DNA of 64,000 nt from AC-32 sp963755635 (GTDB lineage: Bacteria > Actinomycetota > Thermoleophilia > Gaiellales > Gaiellaceae). The notes beneath the pieces were generated by a model. The model did not search any database, had not been told where the DNA came from, and saw only the letters and a list, made by a program, of their open reading frames with translations. The DNA lies in NCBI GenBank assembly GCA_963755635.1, contig CAVWKS010000021.1:52270-116269 (forward strand), in the 5' to 3' direction. Every line of letters starts with the position of its first letter. The first letter of the stretch is position 1. Of this stretch, positions 8,015 through 17,440 are shown in pieces. The translations under genes were made by a program, and so were the position numbers.

Positions 8015-8869
8015 ATGTCTAGGAAATTCGGGCGCTTCCTGCGCCACAACACGATCGCGCTGATCGCACTCTTCTTCGCGCTGGCCGGAACGACGTTCGC
8101 CGCGGCGAACGCGTTGCCGCGGAACAGCGTCGGCACGAAGCAACTGAAGAAGAACGCCGTCACCAGCGTGAAGATCAAGAACAACCAGGTAACCGGCGCC
8201 GACGTGAAGGAGTCGAGCCTCGGGAAGGTGCCGTTGGCGACGAACGCCGACCATGCCACGAGCGCCGACAGCGCGACCAGCGCGACGAACGACAACGCGA
8301 CCAACGCGACCAACGCAGCGAACGCCGACACGGTCGGTGGACTGCACCCGAACGACTTCGGCAGAGTCGGATGGGCGAAGACGCTCTACGGCGGCGGGAC
8401 CCTGCCCGAGGCCGGACAGGGAACGGGGCTCGGTAACGCCCGAACCGTCGGAACGGTCGCCATCACGCCGGGTGGGGCCGCCGGCGGAACACAGTTCGTC
8501 AGCCTCCACGGCAAGCTCGGTCTCTACACAAACTCCACCTTCGCCTCGTACTGCCCTGCCGATGACTTCTGTGGCTGGCGGCCGGAGCTCGTCGACAACG
8601 CCACCTCAACCGTGCTCGACGATGCGATCTGGCGACCGCGCGCCAATAACGACGCCAACACGATCAGCCTCGAGGCCGTCGTTCCGGCCCCGGCCCAGAC
8701 CGCGAGGACCTACTCGATGAAGATCTGGTACGAAGGAACCTTCGCGACCGGAACCTTCACCAAGTATGACTTCTCGCTCGTCGCCGAGACCTCACCCTTC
8801 GGAAGCCAGGGTGGGAACATCTTGGGCCCTAGCGGAAGGCTCAGCCAGAGCTCGAGCTCGACTCGCTGA
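8015..8869 (+). CDS. Exported repeat-bearing protein of Thermoleophilia type
   Basis: 284 residues. ATG 8015 follows GAAGGG (8001-8006). The signal peptide contains IALIALFFALAGTTFAAANALP, followed by NSVGTKQLKKNAVTSVKIKNNQVTGADVKESSLG, a pattern found in large numbers of exported proteins from this class. Next comes a low-complexity stretch rich in (S/T)A(T/D)(N/S) (HATSADSATSATNDNATNATNAANADTVGG), probably a stalk, then a C-terminal domain of about 150 residues with one close cysteine pair (YCPADDFCGW). It has no known catalytic motif. It is likely a surface or secreted protein. The downstream region holds a strong hairpin. Confidence 0.7.
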   Translation: MSRKFGRFLRHNTIALIALFFALAGTTFAAANALPRNSVGTKQLKKNAVTSVKIKNNQVTGADVKESSLGKVPLATNADHATSADSATSATNDNATNATNAANADTVGGLHPNDFGRVGWAKTLYGGGTLPEAGQGTGLGNARTVGTVAITPGGAAGGTQFVSLHGKLGLYTNSTFASYCPADDFCGWRPELVDNATSTVLDDAIWRPRANNDANTISLEAVVPAPAQTARTYSMKIWYEGTFATGTFTKYDFSLVAETSPFGSQGGNILGPSGRLSQSSSSTR

Positions 8870-8899
8870 TTCGGCTCGGATCAACGCGCGTAGTCACAA

Positions 8900-8941
8900 G
8901 TGCCAGGCCTTGCGCTCACGCACGAGCGCAAGGCCTGGCAC
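8900..8941. repeat. Perfect 18-bp inverted repeat (hairpin)
   Basis: The arms 8900-8917 (starting GTGCCAGGCC) and 8924-8941 (ending GGCCTGGCAC) are exactly complementary around a 6-nt loop ACGCAC. There is no T-tract after it on the plus strand. It may terminate the exported-protein gene or the converging moaE fragment, or be a REP-like element. Confidence 0.8.
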
Positions 8942-8955
8942 CGTCTTGTCGCTGA

Positions 8956-9265
8956 TCACGAGCCGCGGCCGATCCACTCCTCGCCGCCCTCGTAGACCTC
9001 CTTCTTCCAGAGCGGCACCGTCTCCTTGAGCGTGTCGATCGCCTCGCGGCACGCTTCCAGCGCCGCCTGGCGGTGCGGTGCCGAGACGGCGATCACGACG
9101 CTCGCCTCGCCGATGTCCAGGCGGCCGACCCGGTGGTGGATCGCGACCGCGCAGAGCTCGTGGCGCTCCTGCAGGTCGGCGGCGAGCTTCGCCATCACCT
9201 CCTCGGCCATCTCGGCGTAGGCCTCGTACTCGAGGTGCGTCCCCTCGCGGCCGCGCGACTGCCGG
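8956..9265 (-). pseudogene. Truncated second copy of moaE
   Basis: About 100 codons identical or nearly so to the C-terminal part of the moaE at 10623-10932; I count eight mismatches over 310 aligned bases. The reading frame from HLEYEAYAEMAEEV through VPLWKKEVYEGGEEWIGRGS to TGA is intact, including the catalytic-region KKE. However, the 5' end stops at 9265: the N-terminal MoaE residues and MoaD are missing and the only in-frame start is ATG 9210. It is therefore a partial duplicate, probably non-functional. The subtilase gene sits between the two copies. Confidence 0.85.
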
Positions 9266-9378
9266 GACGCATGGCGGCGGGGGTTCGGCCCCGCCGCCTT
9301 GGCTTACCGGGCGCCGCGGGGGACCCGTCCCTCGTTCCAGGGTGCTCGATCGACTGATGCCCTCCGATAGCGCCATGT

Positions 9379-10622
9379 GTGAGCGCCGTCGCCCGGGCGC
9401 TCTGTGCGGCCGCTGCACTCGCCTGCGTCGCCGCGCCGAGCGCGACCACTGCCCAGAACGCCGCGACGCGGCGGGTCGTCGCCTACCGCTCGGCTGCCCA
9501 GCTCACTGAGCTTCAACGCTCTGGCGCGAGGATCGTCCGCCGTCTGCCGGCTCTGCATACCGTCGTCGTCGAGACGACCCGGCCGCTCGGTCGCAAGGTC
9601 GTCCTGCGCCACGAGCTCTCGGTCGACGAGCCCGCGCTGCTGAAGACCTACCTGCCGGGCGTCGCCTGGGAGTGGCAGTGGGAGGCAGCGCACCTGGCCG
9701 ATGTGCCAGACGACGCGCTCCGCGCTGCCGGGGCCGTCAAGGTCGCGGTGATCGACAGCGGCGCGGACCTGAGCGCGCCCGACGTCGGCGACAAACGGCC
9801 CGCGACGTGGAGCGTCCTATCGCGCTCCGGGAACGTGCGCGACACCCTCGGCCACGGCACGTTCGTCTCCTCGCTCGCCGCGGGGTCGGTCACGAACGGT
9901 GTCGGTGTCTCCGGCTTCGGCGGCGACGCGCAGCTGCTGGTGGTCAAGGCGATCGACCGCCGACGGCTACATCACCGACGTCGACGAGGCGGCCGCGAAT
10001 CGTCTACGCGGTCCGGCACGGTGCGAAGATCATCAATCTCTCGATCGGCGGCGACGAGACTTCGAGCATCGAGCGCCGCGCGATCCGCTGGGCCTCGAGG
10101 CACGGCGTCCTGCTCGTCGCGGCGGCCGGCAACGAGCACGACCAGGGCAACCCGACCGAGTACCCCGCGGCGCTGCTCCAGCCGGTCGGCTCGCGTGGTG
10201 GGGGCGGGATCGGGCTCGCGGTCGGCGCGACCTCGATGGACGGCACCCGCGCCTACTTCTCGAACACCGGCTCGTACATCTCGCTTGCCGCGCCCGGCTA
10301 CAACGTCTTCGCGGCGGAGTCCGGCGACTCGGACTGGCCGCACGCAAACGTGCCCTGGTACTCGCCCGGCTATTACGGCTGGGCCAGCGGGACGTCGTTC
10401 TCCTCGCCGGAGGTCGCCGGGGTCGCCGCGCTCGTCTGGGGCGTGAACCCGCGGCTGACGGCGCCGCAGGTCGCGTGGGTCCTGAAGCACAGCGCCACCG
10501 GCAGCGGCTGGACCCCTCAGCTCGGCTGGGGCACGCTCAACGCCGCAGCCGCGGTTCAGCTCGCCCGCGTCACGCCGGGCAAGGCACTGCGCCGCGTCGT
10601 GCACGTTCGTCGGCGACGCTAG
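9379..10622 (+). CDS. Secreted S8 subtilase, interrupted by two +1 frameshifts
   Basis: Conceptual product of about 414 residues. The N-terminus from GTG 9379 is a signal peptide (VSAVARALCAAAALACVAAPSATTA) followed by a short pro-region. The catalytic triad is split over frames: Asp in VKVAVIDSGADLSAPD and His in GHGTFVSSLAAG in the first frame, DGYITDVDEAAA in a second, and Ser in GTSFSSPEVAGVAALVWG in a third. Removing one base near 9958 and one near 9998 restores a continuous, typical subtilase. Either these are sequence errors or the gene is recently dead. It lies between two moaE copies and is transcribed opposite to both. Confidence 0.8.
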
Positions 10623-10932
10623 TCACGAACCGCGCCCGATCCACTCCTCGCCGCCCTCGTAGACCTCCTTCTTCCAGAGCGGCACCGTCTCCTTGAGCGT
10701 GTCGATCGCCTCGCGGCACGCTGCCAGCGCCGCCTGGCGGTGCGGCGCCGAGACGGCGATCACGACGCTCGCCTCGCCGATCTCGAGGCGGCCGACGCGG
10801 TGGTGGATCGCGACCGCGCAGAGCTCGTGGCGCTCCTGCAGGTCGGCGGCGAGCTTCGCCATCACCTCCTCGGCCATCTCGGCGTAGGCCTCGTACTCGA
10901 GGTGCGTCACCTCGCGGCCGCGCGACTGCCGG
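10623..10932 (-). repeat. Direct repeat copy 2 (complete moaE copy)
   Basis: Matches 8956-9265 at a fixed offset of 1667 bases with about 97 percent identity by eye. Identity stops sharply after GACTGCCGG on the 5' side of the gene. Confidence 0.85.
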
Positions 10933-11253
10933 CGCACGGTGCCGGTGAAGGTCGCGATCCCGCCCGCGCGCTCGTCGGCGACCTCGGCGACGACTGCCTC
11001 GAGCGAGAGCGGCTCCGTCGGTCACGAGGAACGACCCGCCCGAGACCGGCGGGATCAGCGCCACCTCGTCGCCGTCGGCGAGCTCCCGGTCGCGCTCGGC
11101 GTACTCGCGGTTCACCGCGTAGAGCAGGCCCGGCGGCTCCTCCCCGAGGCCGAGCTCGGGCCAGACATCGGCGACAGTCGCCGCCTCGACGTCGCGCTCC
11201 GACCAGCCCGCGCGCTCGCGGAGGCCTGCAAAGAGCTTCACATGCACCGTCAC
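10623..11253 (-). CDS. MoaD-MoaE fusion (molybdopterin synthase), one +1 frameshift
   Basis: The minus strand first encodes a MoaD-like ubiquitin fold (VTVHVKLFAGLRERAGW to GDEVALIPPVSGG), whose GG is the usual thiocarboxylate end. It continues without a stop through SFLVT into a MoaE domain (TEPLSLEAVVAEVADERAGGIATFTGTVR to KKEVYEGGEEWIGRGS). MoaE has no start codon of its own and the two frames differ by one base around 11018-11022. A MoaD-MoaE fusion with a single-base insertion is the simplest reading. Molybdopterin synthase adds dithiolene sulfur to precursor Z. If MoaD must be free at its GG, the fusion may be cleaved. GTG 11253 is chosen for MoaD. Confidence 0.75.
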
Positions 11254-11272
11254 GACGTGAAACCTTAGGCGC

Positions 11273-12166
11273 ATGGAGCTCAGGATCGAGCCCGTTCGCA
11301 GCGACGCCGACCTCGAGGCGATGGTCGACGTCTGCCGCCTCGTCAGGCCCGAGTCGTTTCCGGCCGCCGAGAACCTGCGGCACAACCTCGAGGCGAAGAA
11401 ACATCTCGAGTACCTCGTCGCGCGGCTCGGCGACGAGCCCGTCTCGTGCGCCTTCGTCGAGCCCCGAGGGTCGCTCGCCGCCGGCGACGTCGCGGTCGTT
11501 CCCGCGCGGCGTGGCCAGGGCGTCGGCTCGGCGGTCCTCGCGGAGGTCTCGCGCCTGGCCCGCGAGCTCGGCAAGGACACGATCCAGGGAGAGGTCAAGC
11601 AGAGCGATGCGGAGTCGCGCGCGTACCTCGAGCGGCGCGGCTTCGCCGCGGTCGGAGCGGAGCAGGCGGTCGTGCTGGAGCTGGACGAGCTCGAGCCGCC
11701 CGAGATCGACCCACCGCCGGGAGTGCGAATCGTCTCGCGGGCCGAGGAGCCCGACCGGCTGGAGGAGATGTACGCGGTCGCGGTCCAGGCCGACGAGGAC
11801 ATCCCCGGCTCGACCGGCGGTTCGACGTTCGAGCACTGGCGCGCGCACGAGATCGACAGGCCGATCACCCCTCCCGAGCTCTGTTTCATCGCCCTCGCGG
11901 GAGACGAAGTCGTCGGCTACGCCTCGCTCCAGGTCCACCGCCATCAAACCTTCCACGGTCTGACCGCGACGAGGCGGGACTGGCGCCGGCGCGGGGTCGC
12001 CAGCGCCCTCAAGCGCGCCGAGATCGCGGCGGCCAAGGAGGCCGGGCTCCGCCGACTGCTCACCGAGAGCGAGGAGCGGAACGAGCCGATGCGCAGCCTG
12101 AATGAGAAGCTGGGCTACGTGCCGGCGCCGGAGTGGAGCACGGTCGTCATGCGGGGCCCCGTCTAA
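11273..12166 (+). CDS. Tandem GNAT N-acetyltransferase
   Basis: 297 residues with two GNAT folds. The first has the acetyl-CoA loop RRGQGVGSAVLAEV near residue 80, the second RDWRRRGVASALKRAEI near residue 240 followed by TESEERNEPMRSLNEKLGY, the usual end of the fold. Two-domain GNATs of this type occur in mycothiol synthase (MshD) and in uncharacterised actinobacterial acetyltransferases; the sequence does not settle which. ATG 11273 is divergent from the moaD start with only 19 bases between them. The gene is followed closely by the mutase gene. Confidence 0.8.
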   Translation: MELRIEPVRSDADLEAMVDVCRLVRPESFPAAENLRHNLEAKKHLEYLVARLGDEPVSCAFVEPRGSLAAGDVAVVPARRGQGVGSAVLAEVSRLARELGKDTIQGEVKQSDAESRAYLERRGFAAVGAEQAVVLELDELEPPEIDPPPGVRIVSRAEEPDRLEEMYAVAVQADEDIPGSTGGSTFEHWRAHEIDRPITPPELCFIALAGDEVVGYASLQVHRHQTFHGLTATRRDWRRRGVASALKRAEIAAAKEAGLRRLLTESEERNEPMRSLNEKLGYVPAPEWSTVVMRGPV

Positions 12167-12174
12167 GCAAGACG

Positions 12175-12180
12175 TACGAT
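12175..12180 (+). promoter_or_regulatory. -10 box of the mutase gene (leaderless)
   Basis: TACGAT ends 6 nt before ATG 12187. It lies just after the GNAT stop, so the mutase has its own promoter. Confidence 0.45.
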
Positions 12181-12186
12181 TGCCGC

Positions 12187-13767
<1,581 letters not shown>

Positions 13768-13921
13768 CGGCGGTCTGCGGCTAGTTACTGAGACCGATCC
13801 GTACCCGTACCGATGCCCACCCGAGAGCCGCGTGCGATCGTCGCCCTTGCCATGGCACCGGGGTCTCGCTTGCCGTGGCTGGACGCCCGGCGCCTCCTTC
13901 AACAAGAGGGAGATGATCTCC

Positions 13922-14890
13922 ATGAAGCGAAGTCTCCGCGCGCGCCGCGGCGGCCTGCTGGCCGTCGCCGTGCTCGCGTTCGGGCTGCTCGTCTCCGCGC
14001 AGGCATCCGTCGGCGTGGCATCCGCTGCGCCTTCGCATCCGCAGGTCGTGGCCTCGTGGCCGTTCACCGATCCGTACGGGTCGTTCGCGGAGAGCATGAC
14101 GCTCGGCACTGACGGGAACCTCTACGTCTCGCTCACTACCTGGGGCGACGTCAACGACATCGGTCAGATCGTCCAGGTGACGCCGGCCGGGGTGAAGTCG
14201 CAGTACGGCGAGAGCATGGACCTCGGCTACGGCCTCCTGACGGGTCTCGCCTTCTACCAAGGCGACCTGTACGTGGCGGTGGCCTTCAACGATTCGCCCG
14301 GCGTGTACCGCGTACCGGCAAGCGGGTCGCCGACGCAGGTGCTCGCCCTGCCGGAGGAGAGCTTCCCGAACGGGGTCGCCTTCCACGACGGAGATCTGTA
14401 CGTCACCGACAGCGCCTTCGGCGCGGTCTGGCGGTCAGACCCGACGACGCTCTCCGCTCCGTCGGATCCCTGGTTGCAGGACGAGCTGCTCGCTCCCGGT
14501 AGCGGGCCGAGAGACCACGGGATCGGTGCGAACGGGGTCGCGTTCAGCGGCAACTCGCTGTACGTCGCGGTGGCGGACGCCGGCCGGATCGTGAAGACGA
14601 CACTTGACTCGGGCGGCTCGGCCGGGCCGCTGCAGGTGGTCCTCGAGCGGGCGACCCTGAAGAGCGCCGACGGAATCGCGTTCGACGGGTCGGGCAATCT
14701 CTGGATCACCACGAACGGCCCGAACCATGGCCAGCTGCTGATGCTCGGCACCAACGGCAAGCTCGCCGTCGCGGCGCCACAGGTGGCGCTCGACTATCCG
14801 ACGCAGCCGGTCTTCGGGCAGTCCGGAACGCTGTACGTCTCGAACGGCTCCTTCGACGGCGGCGCTCCGAGCGTCGTCGCCCTGCCGTAG
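13922..14890 (+). CDS. Exported SMP-30/NHL-type beta-propeller
   Basis: 322 residues from ATG 13922; ATG 13913 is in frame and possible. The GAGGGAGA stretch upstream can serve either. The signal peptide is MKRSLRARRGGLLAVAVLAFGLLVSAQASVGVASA. The remainder has about six propeller repeats of the NLYVSLTTW, DLYVAVAFN, LYVTDSAFG, SLYVAVADAGRI and NLWITTNGPN kind, as in SMP-30/gluconolactonase and ScyD/E-like proteins. No obvious metal-binding set could be assigned, so catalysis is not claimed. A long GC hairpin follows the stop. Confidence 0.7.
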   Translation: MKRSLRARRGGLLAVAVLAFGLLVSAQASVGVASAAPSHPQVVASWPFTDPYGSFAESMTLGTDGNLYVSLTTWGDVNDIGQIVQVTPAGVKSQYGESMDLGYGLLTGLAFYQGDLYVAVAFNDSPGVYRVPASGSPTQVLALPEESFPNGVAFHDGDLYVTDSAFGAVWRSDPTTLSAPSDPWLQDELLAPGSGPRDHGIGANGVAFSGNSLYVAVADAGRIVKTTLDSGGSAGPLQVVLERATLKSADGIAFDGSGNLWITTNGPNHGQLLMLGTNGKLAVAAPQVALDYPTQPVFGQSGTLYVSNGSFDGGAPSVVALP

Positions 14891-14896
14891 AGCCCG

Positions 14897-14934
14897 GCGA
14901 GGCTGGGCCGCTCCCCTTTGCGGCCCGGCCTCGC
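14897..14934 (+). terminator. Hairpin after the SMP-30-like gene
   Basis: GCGAGGCTGGGCCG (14897-14910) pairs with CGGCCCGGCCTCGC (14921-14934) with one G-T pair. No T-tract follows. Confidence 0.6.
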
Positions 14935-14963
14935 CCGCTGCGACGAGGCGTCAAGCTGTCGGC

Positions 14964-15954
14964 GTGCGGATCCTGCTCGTCTCGCAGATGTACCCGGGCC
15001 CGGACGACCCGGACCTGGGCGTGTTCGTGGCGCAGCTCGAGCATGCTCTGCGCGGCGCGCGGGCACGAGGTCGAGCTCGCCGTGCTGGACAGCCGCGGTG
15101 GAGGCAAGCGGCGCTTCGCCACGCTGCTCGAGCGCACGCTCGTCACCGCGCGGCGCTTCCGGCCCGATGTCGTCTACGCCCACTTCCTCGTCCCGGCGGG
15201 GACGATCGCAGCGCTCGTGCCGGGCGCCCCGCTCGTCGTCACCGCGCACGGCCGTGACGTGCGGAACGTCGGCACGCTCCCCGGCGTCGAGACGCTGACG
15301 CGCAGGACCGTCGCCCGTGCCGCGGCGGTGATCGCGGTCTCCGACTACCTGCGCCGCGAGCTCGAGACGAAGGTGCCGGAGGCGCGCGGCAAGACGGAGG
15401 TGATCGACTCGGGTGTCGACCTCGACCGCTTCCAGGTCGAGCCGGCGCCGATCGGCGGGCCTGCCTTTCTCTGCGTCGGCGCGCTCACCGAGCGCAAGAA
15501 CGTCGTCCGGCTCGCCGAGGCCTTCGAGCGGCTTGGATCAGGCAGCCTGACCTTCGTCGGCGACGGGCCTCTGCGCCCGCGCCTCGAGAACCGCCCGGGC
15601 GTGGAACTGGTCGGCAGCGTCGCCCACGACGAGATCCCAGCCCGGATCGCGCAGGCGCGGGTCGTCTGCCAGCCGAGCCTGATCGAGCCCTTCGGCCAGG
15701 CGCTGCTCGAGGCGATGGCGTGCGGCCGGCCGGTCGTCGCGACGCGCGTCGGCGGCCCACCTGAGTTCGTGCCGCCCGAAGCGGGCGTCCTCGTCGACCC
15801 GCTGGACGTGGCGGGCCTCGCAGACGCTCTCGCTGCTGCGGCCGAGCTGCCGTGCCCGAGCCCCGCGGCCCGTGCCGCCGCCGAACAGCACGACGTGACG
15901 ATCCAGGCGGCCCGCGTCGAAGAGGTGCTCGAGCGCGCCGCGGGTTCGGGCTGA
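14964..15954 (+). CDS. GT4-type glycosyltransferase, one +1 frameshift
   Basis: Conceptual product of about 329 residues starting at GTG 14964 (VRILLVSQMYPGPDDPDLGVF, the nucleotide-sugar glycosyltransferase N-terminus). Near 15052 one extra base shifts the frame; translation then continues as RGHEVELAVLDSRGGGKRRF, VVYAHFLVPAG, VVTAHGRDVRN, and the GT4 C-terminal domain with VGALTERKNVVRLAEAFERL and the EPFGQALLEAMACGRPVVATRVGGPPEFV donor site. An annotation starting at ATG 15043 would miss the N-terminal beta strand. The acceptor is unknown; similar enzymes act in cell-envelope glycan or glycolipid synthesis. Confidence 0.82.
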
Positions 15955-16001
15955 CCCTTCCATCGCAACGAAAATTCCTGCAAGATCGTTGTTTCCTGAA
16001 A

Positions 16002-16391
16002 ATGGAAGCAGCCGCCCTCCCCGACAGCAAGATCAGGATCCTGATCGCCGACGACCATCGCCTGTTCGTCGAGGCGCTCGAAGCGATCCTCGCGACAGAC
16101 GACCGCTTCGAGGTTGTCGGCAAGGCGCATGACGGCGAGACGGCGGTTCGCCTGGCGGGCAAGGAGAAGCCCGACGTCGTCCTGATGGACATCGCGATGC
16201 CCAGCGTGGACGGAGTCGAGGCGACGCGGCGGATCCGCAAGCGGCGGAAGTCGACGTCCGTGCTGGTGCTGACCGGCTCGAACTCGCGGGGCGACGTCGA
16301 CCGGGCGCGCAAGGCCGGCGCCGGCGCCTACGTGACGAAGGACCAGATCGCATCGCATCTGATCGAGGCGATCCTCGACCTGGCCGGTTGA
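16002..16391 (+). CDS. Stand-alone response-regulator receiver domain
   Basis: 129 residues. It is a complete receiver (REC) domain of the NarL subclass: IRILIADDHRLFVEAL with the acidic pair, phospho-acceptor Asp63 in VVLMDIAMPSVDG, LTGSN Thr/Ser, and the YVTKDQ lysine. The LuxR-type HTH that normally follows is absent and the protein ends at DLAG. It therefore acts through protein partners or as a phosphate sink. No kinase is adjacent. It ends 30 bases before secG, whose promoter overlaps its tail. Confidence 0.85.
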   Translation: MEAAALPDSKIRILIADDHRLFVEALEAILATDDRFEVVGKAHDGETAVRLAGKEKPDVVLMDIAMPSVDGVEATRRIRKRRKSTSVLVLTGSNSRGDVDRARKAGAGAYVTKDQIASHLIEAILDLAG

Positions 16392-16407
16392 CCTTCAAAC
16401 CCGCTGC

Positions 16408-16413
16408 TATCCT
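16408..16413 (+). promoter_or_regulatory. -10 box of secG
   Basis: TATCCT ends 8 nt before the GTG at 16422. A TTGACC (16388-16393) lies upstream but with a short 14-nt spacer. Confidence 0.4.
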
Positions 16414-16421
16414 GGCTCGCC

Positions 16422-16643
16422 GTGCTCGCGGTTTCCGCAGTCCTGCACGTCCTGATCTCGATCGGCCTGATCGTGCTGATCCTGATGCACTCCGGCCGCG
16501 ACACCGGTTTCGGTGGGATGGGCTTCACGCCGGCCTCCCAGGGCGGCACGCACATCGTCGAGCGGAACCTGACGCGCCTCACCGTCGTGTTCGCGGTGCT
16601 CTTCCTCGTGAACACGATCGTGCTCTTCCACCTGCTCAAGTAG
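16422..16643 (+). CDS. secG: Preprotein translocase subunit SecG
   Basis: 73 residues with two membrane helices (VLAVSAVLHVLISIGLIVLILMHSG and LTVVFAVLFLVNTIVLFHLL) around a Gly-rich cytoplasmic loop GRDTGFGGMGFTPASQGG. This is the SecG layout; SecG assists SecYEG-mediated export. GTG 16422 fits the -10 box, giving a short or no leader. It is followed immediately by a lipoprotein gene, which may be read from the same transcript. Confidence 0.85.
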   Translation: MLAVSAVLHVLISIGLIVLILMHSGRDTGFGGMGFTPASQGGTHIVERNLTRLTVVFAVLFLVNTIVLFHLLK

Positions 16644-16657
16644 CGGCGTTCCTCGCG

Positions 16658-17423
16658 GTGCTCGCCGCCGCCGGCTGCGGTTCCTCGGCGCCTAGCGCGG
16701 CGAAGCTTCCGACTGTAAGCGGCAAGCTGATCAAGGTCGGCGTCTCACGGCTGCCGGCGAAGGGGCACGTGCCCGGCGTCGTCTTCGTCAAGGTCGAGCC
16801 CCACCGCGCGGTCGACCTCTTCCGGCACGGCAAGCTCGACGTGGCGGCGGTTCCGCTCGGCGACATCCAGGCCGTCCTGCGCGACCCGCAGCTTCGGCAG
16901 GCGGTGCGAATCCGCCGGCTGAACGCGATCGACCTCGTCGTCGCCGAGCCGGGCGGAACGCTCGACCGCTCGGCCGACCTGCGCCGCACCTACTCCGAGA
17001 CCGCTGACCGCGCCGACTACCAGGCGCTGGTCCCGGAACTGGAGGCGCCGCCGGCTGAGACGCTGGCCCCAAACCCGCACCCGAACGCGCGCGCCGCGGC
17101 GGTCGCGTTCAGCCGCGCCCGCAAGCAGATATCGCACCAGCCGCGCGTCCCCGTTCGCTTCGCCCCGCCGCGCGATCCGACGCTCGCTTACGGCGCCGGC
17201 GTCCTGGTGGCGGCGTGGCGAGACCTCGGCCTCGGGCGCGTACCTCGGCCCGGGCCGCCCCGACGCCCGCTTCGAGCGGGTCTTCGCCCCGAAGCCGCAG
17301 CCCGGCCGGCACGTGATTCCGATCGCGTGGGCCGTCGACGCGCATCTCGTTTCGCGGCGGGTCCAAGGCTGGCGCGAAAGCGACCGCGGAGTCGTGGACT
17401 ACCGGGCCCTCCGGACCCGCTAA
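16658..17423 (+). CDS. Lipoprotein resembling an SBP family 5 C-terminal lobe; one +1 frameshift
   Basis: Conceptual product of about 254 residues. The N-terminus reads FLAVLAAAGCGSS, a lipobox with Cys. The first canonical start is GTG 16658, so the real start may lie slightly upstream inside secG. The body (VGVSRLPAKGHVPGVVF, KLDVAAVPLGDIQAVLRD, LRRTYSETADRADYQALV) resembles the second half of periplasmic oligopeptide-binding proteins, but the N-terminal lobe is absent. Near 17237 one extra base breaks the frame; beyond it AYLGPGRPDARFERVF to VDYRALRTR continues to TAA. It could be a degenerate gene or a divergent small lipoprotein. I do not assign a ligand. Confidence 0.55.
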
Positions 17424-17440
17424 CCAGGGGTTCCCCCGTG

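Noticed and set aside
9950..10005. Programmed ribosomal frameshifting in the subtilase
   Set aside because: Two shifts within 40 bases and no slippery heptamer or stop-codon context; the shared +1 direction with other genes suggests sequence error.
8956..10932. Insertion sequence or composite transposon
   Set aside because: No transposase, no terminal inverted repeats and no target-site duplication; the repeats are ordinary moaE coding sequence.
11010..11030. In-frame TGA before MoaE as a selenocysteine codon
   Set aside because: The TGA lies in the MoaE frame before any coding similarity, and MoaE has no conserved Cys/Sec there.
15043..15954. Glycosyltransferase starting at ATG 15043
   Set aside because: It would lack the first beta strand of the Rossmann fold, which is encoded in the adjacent frame from 14964.
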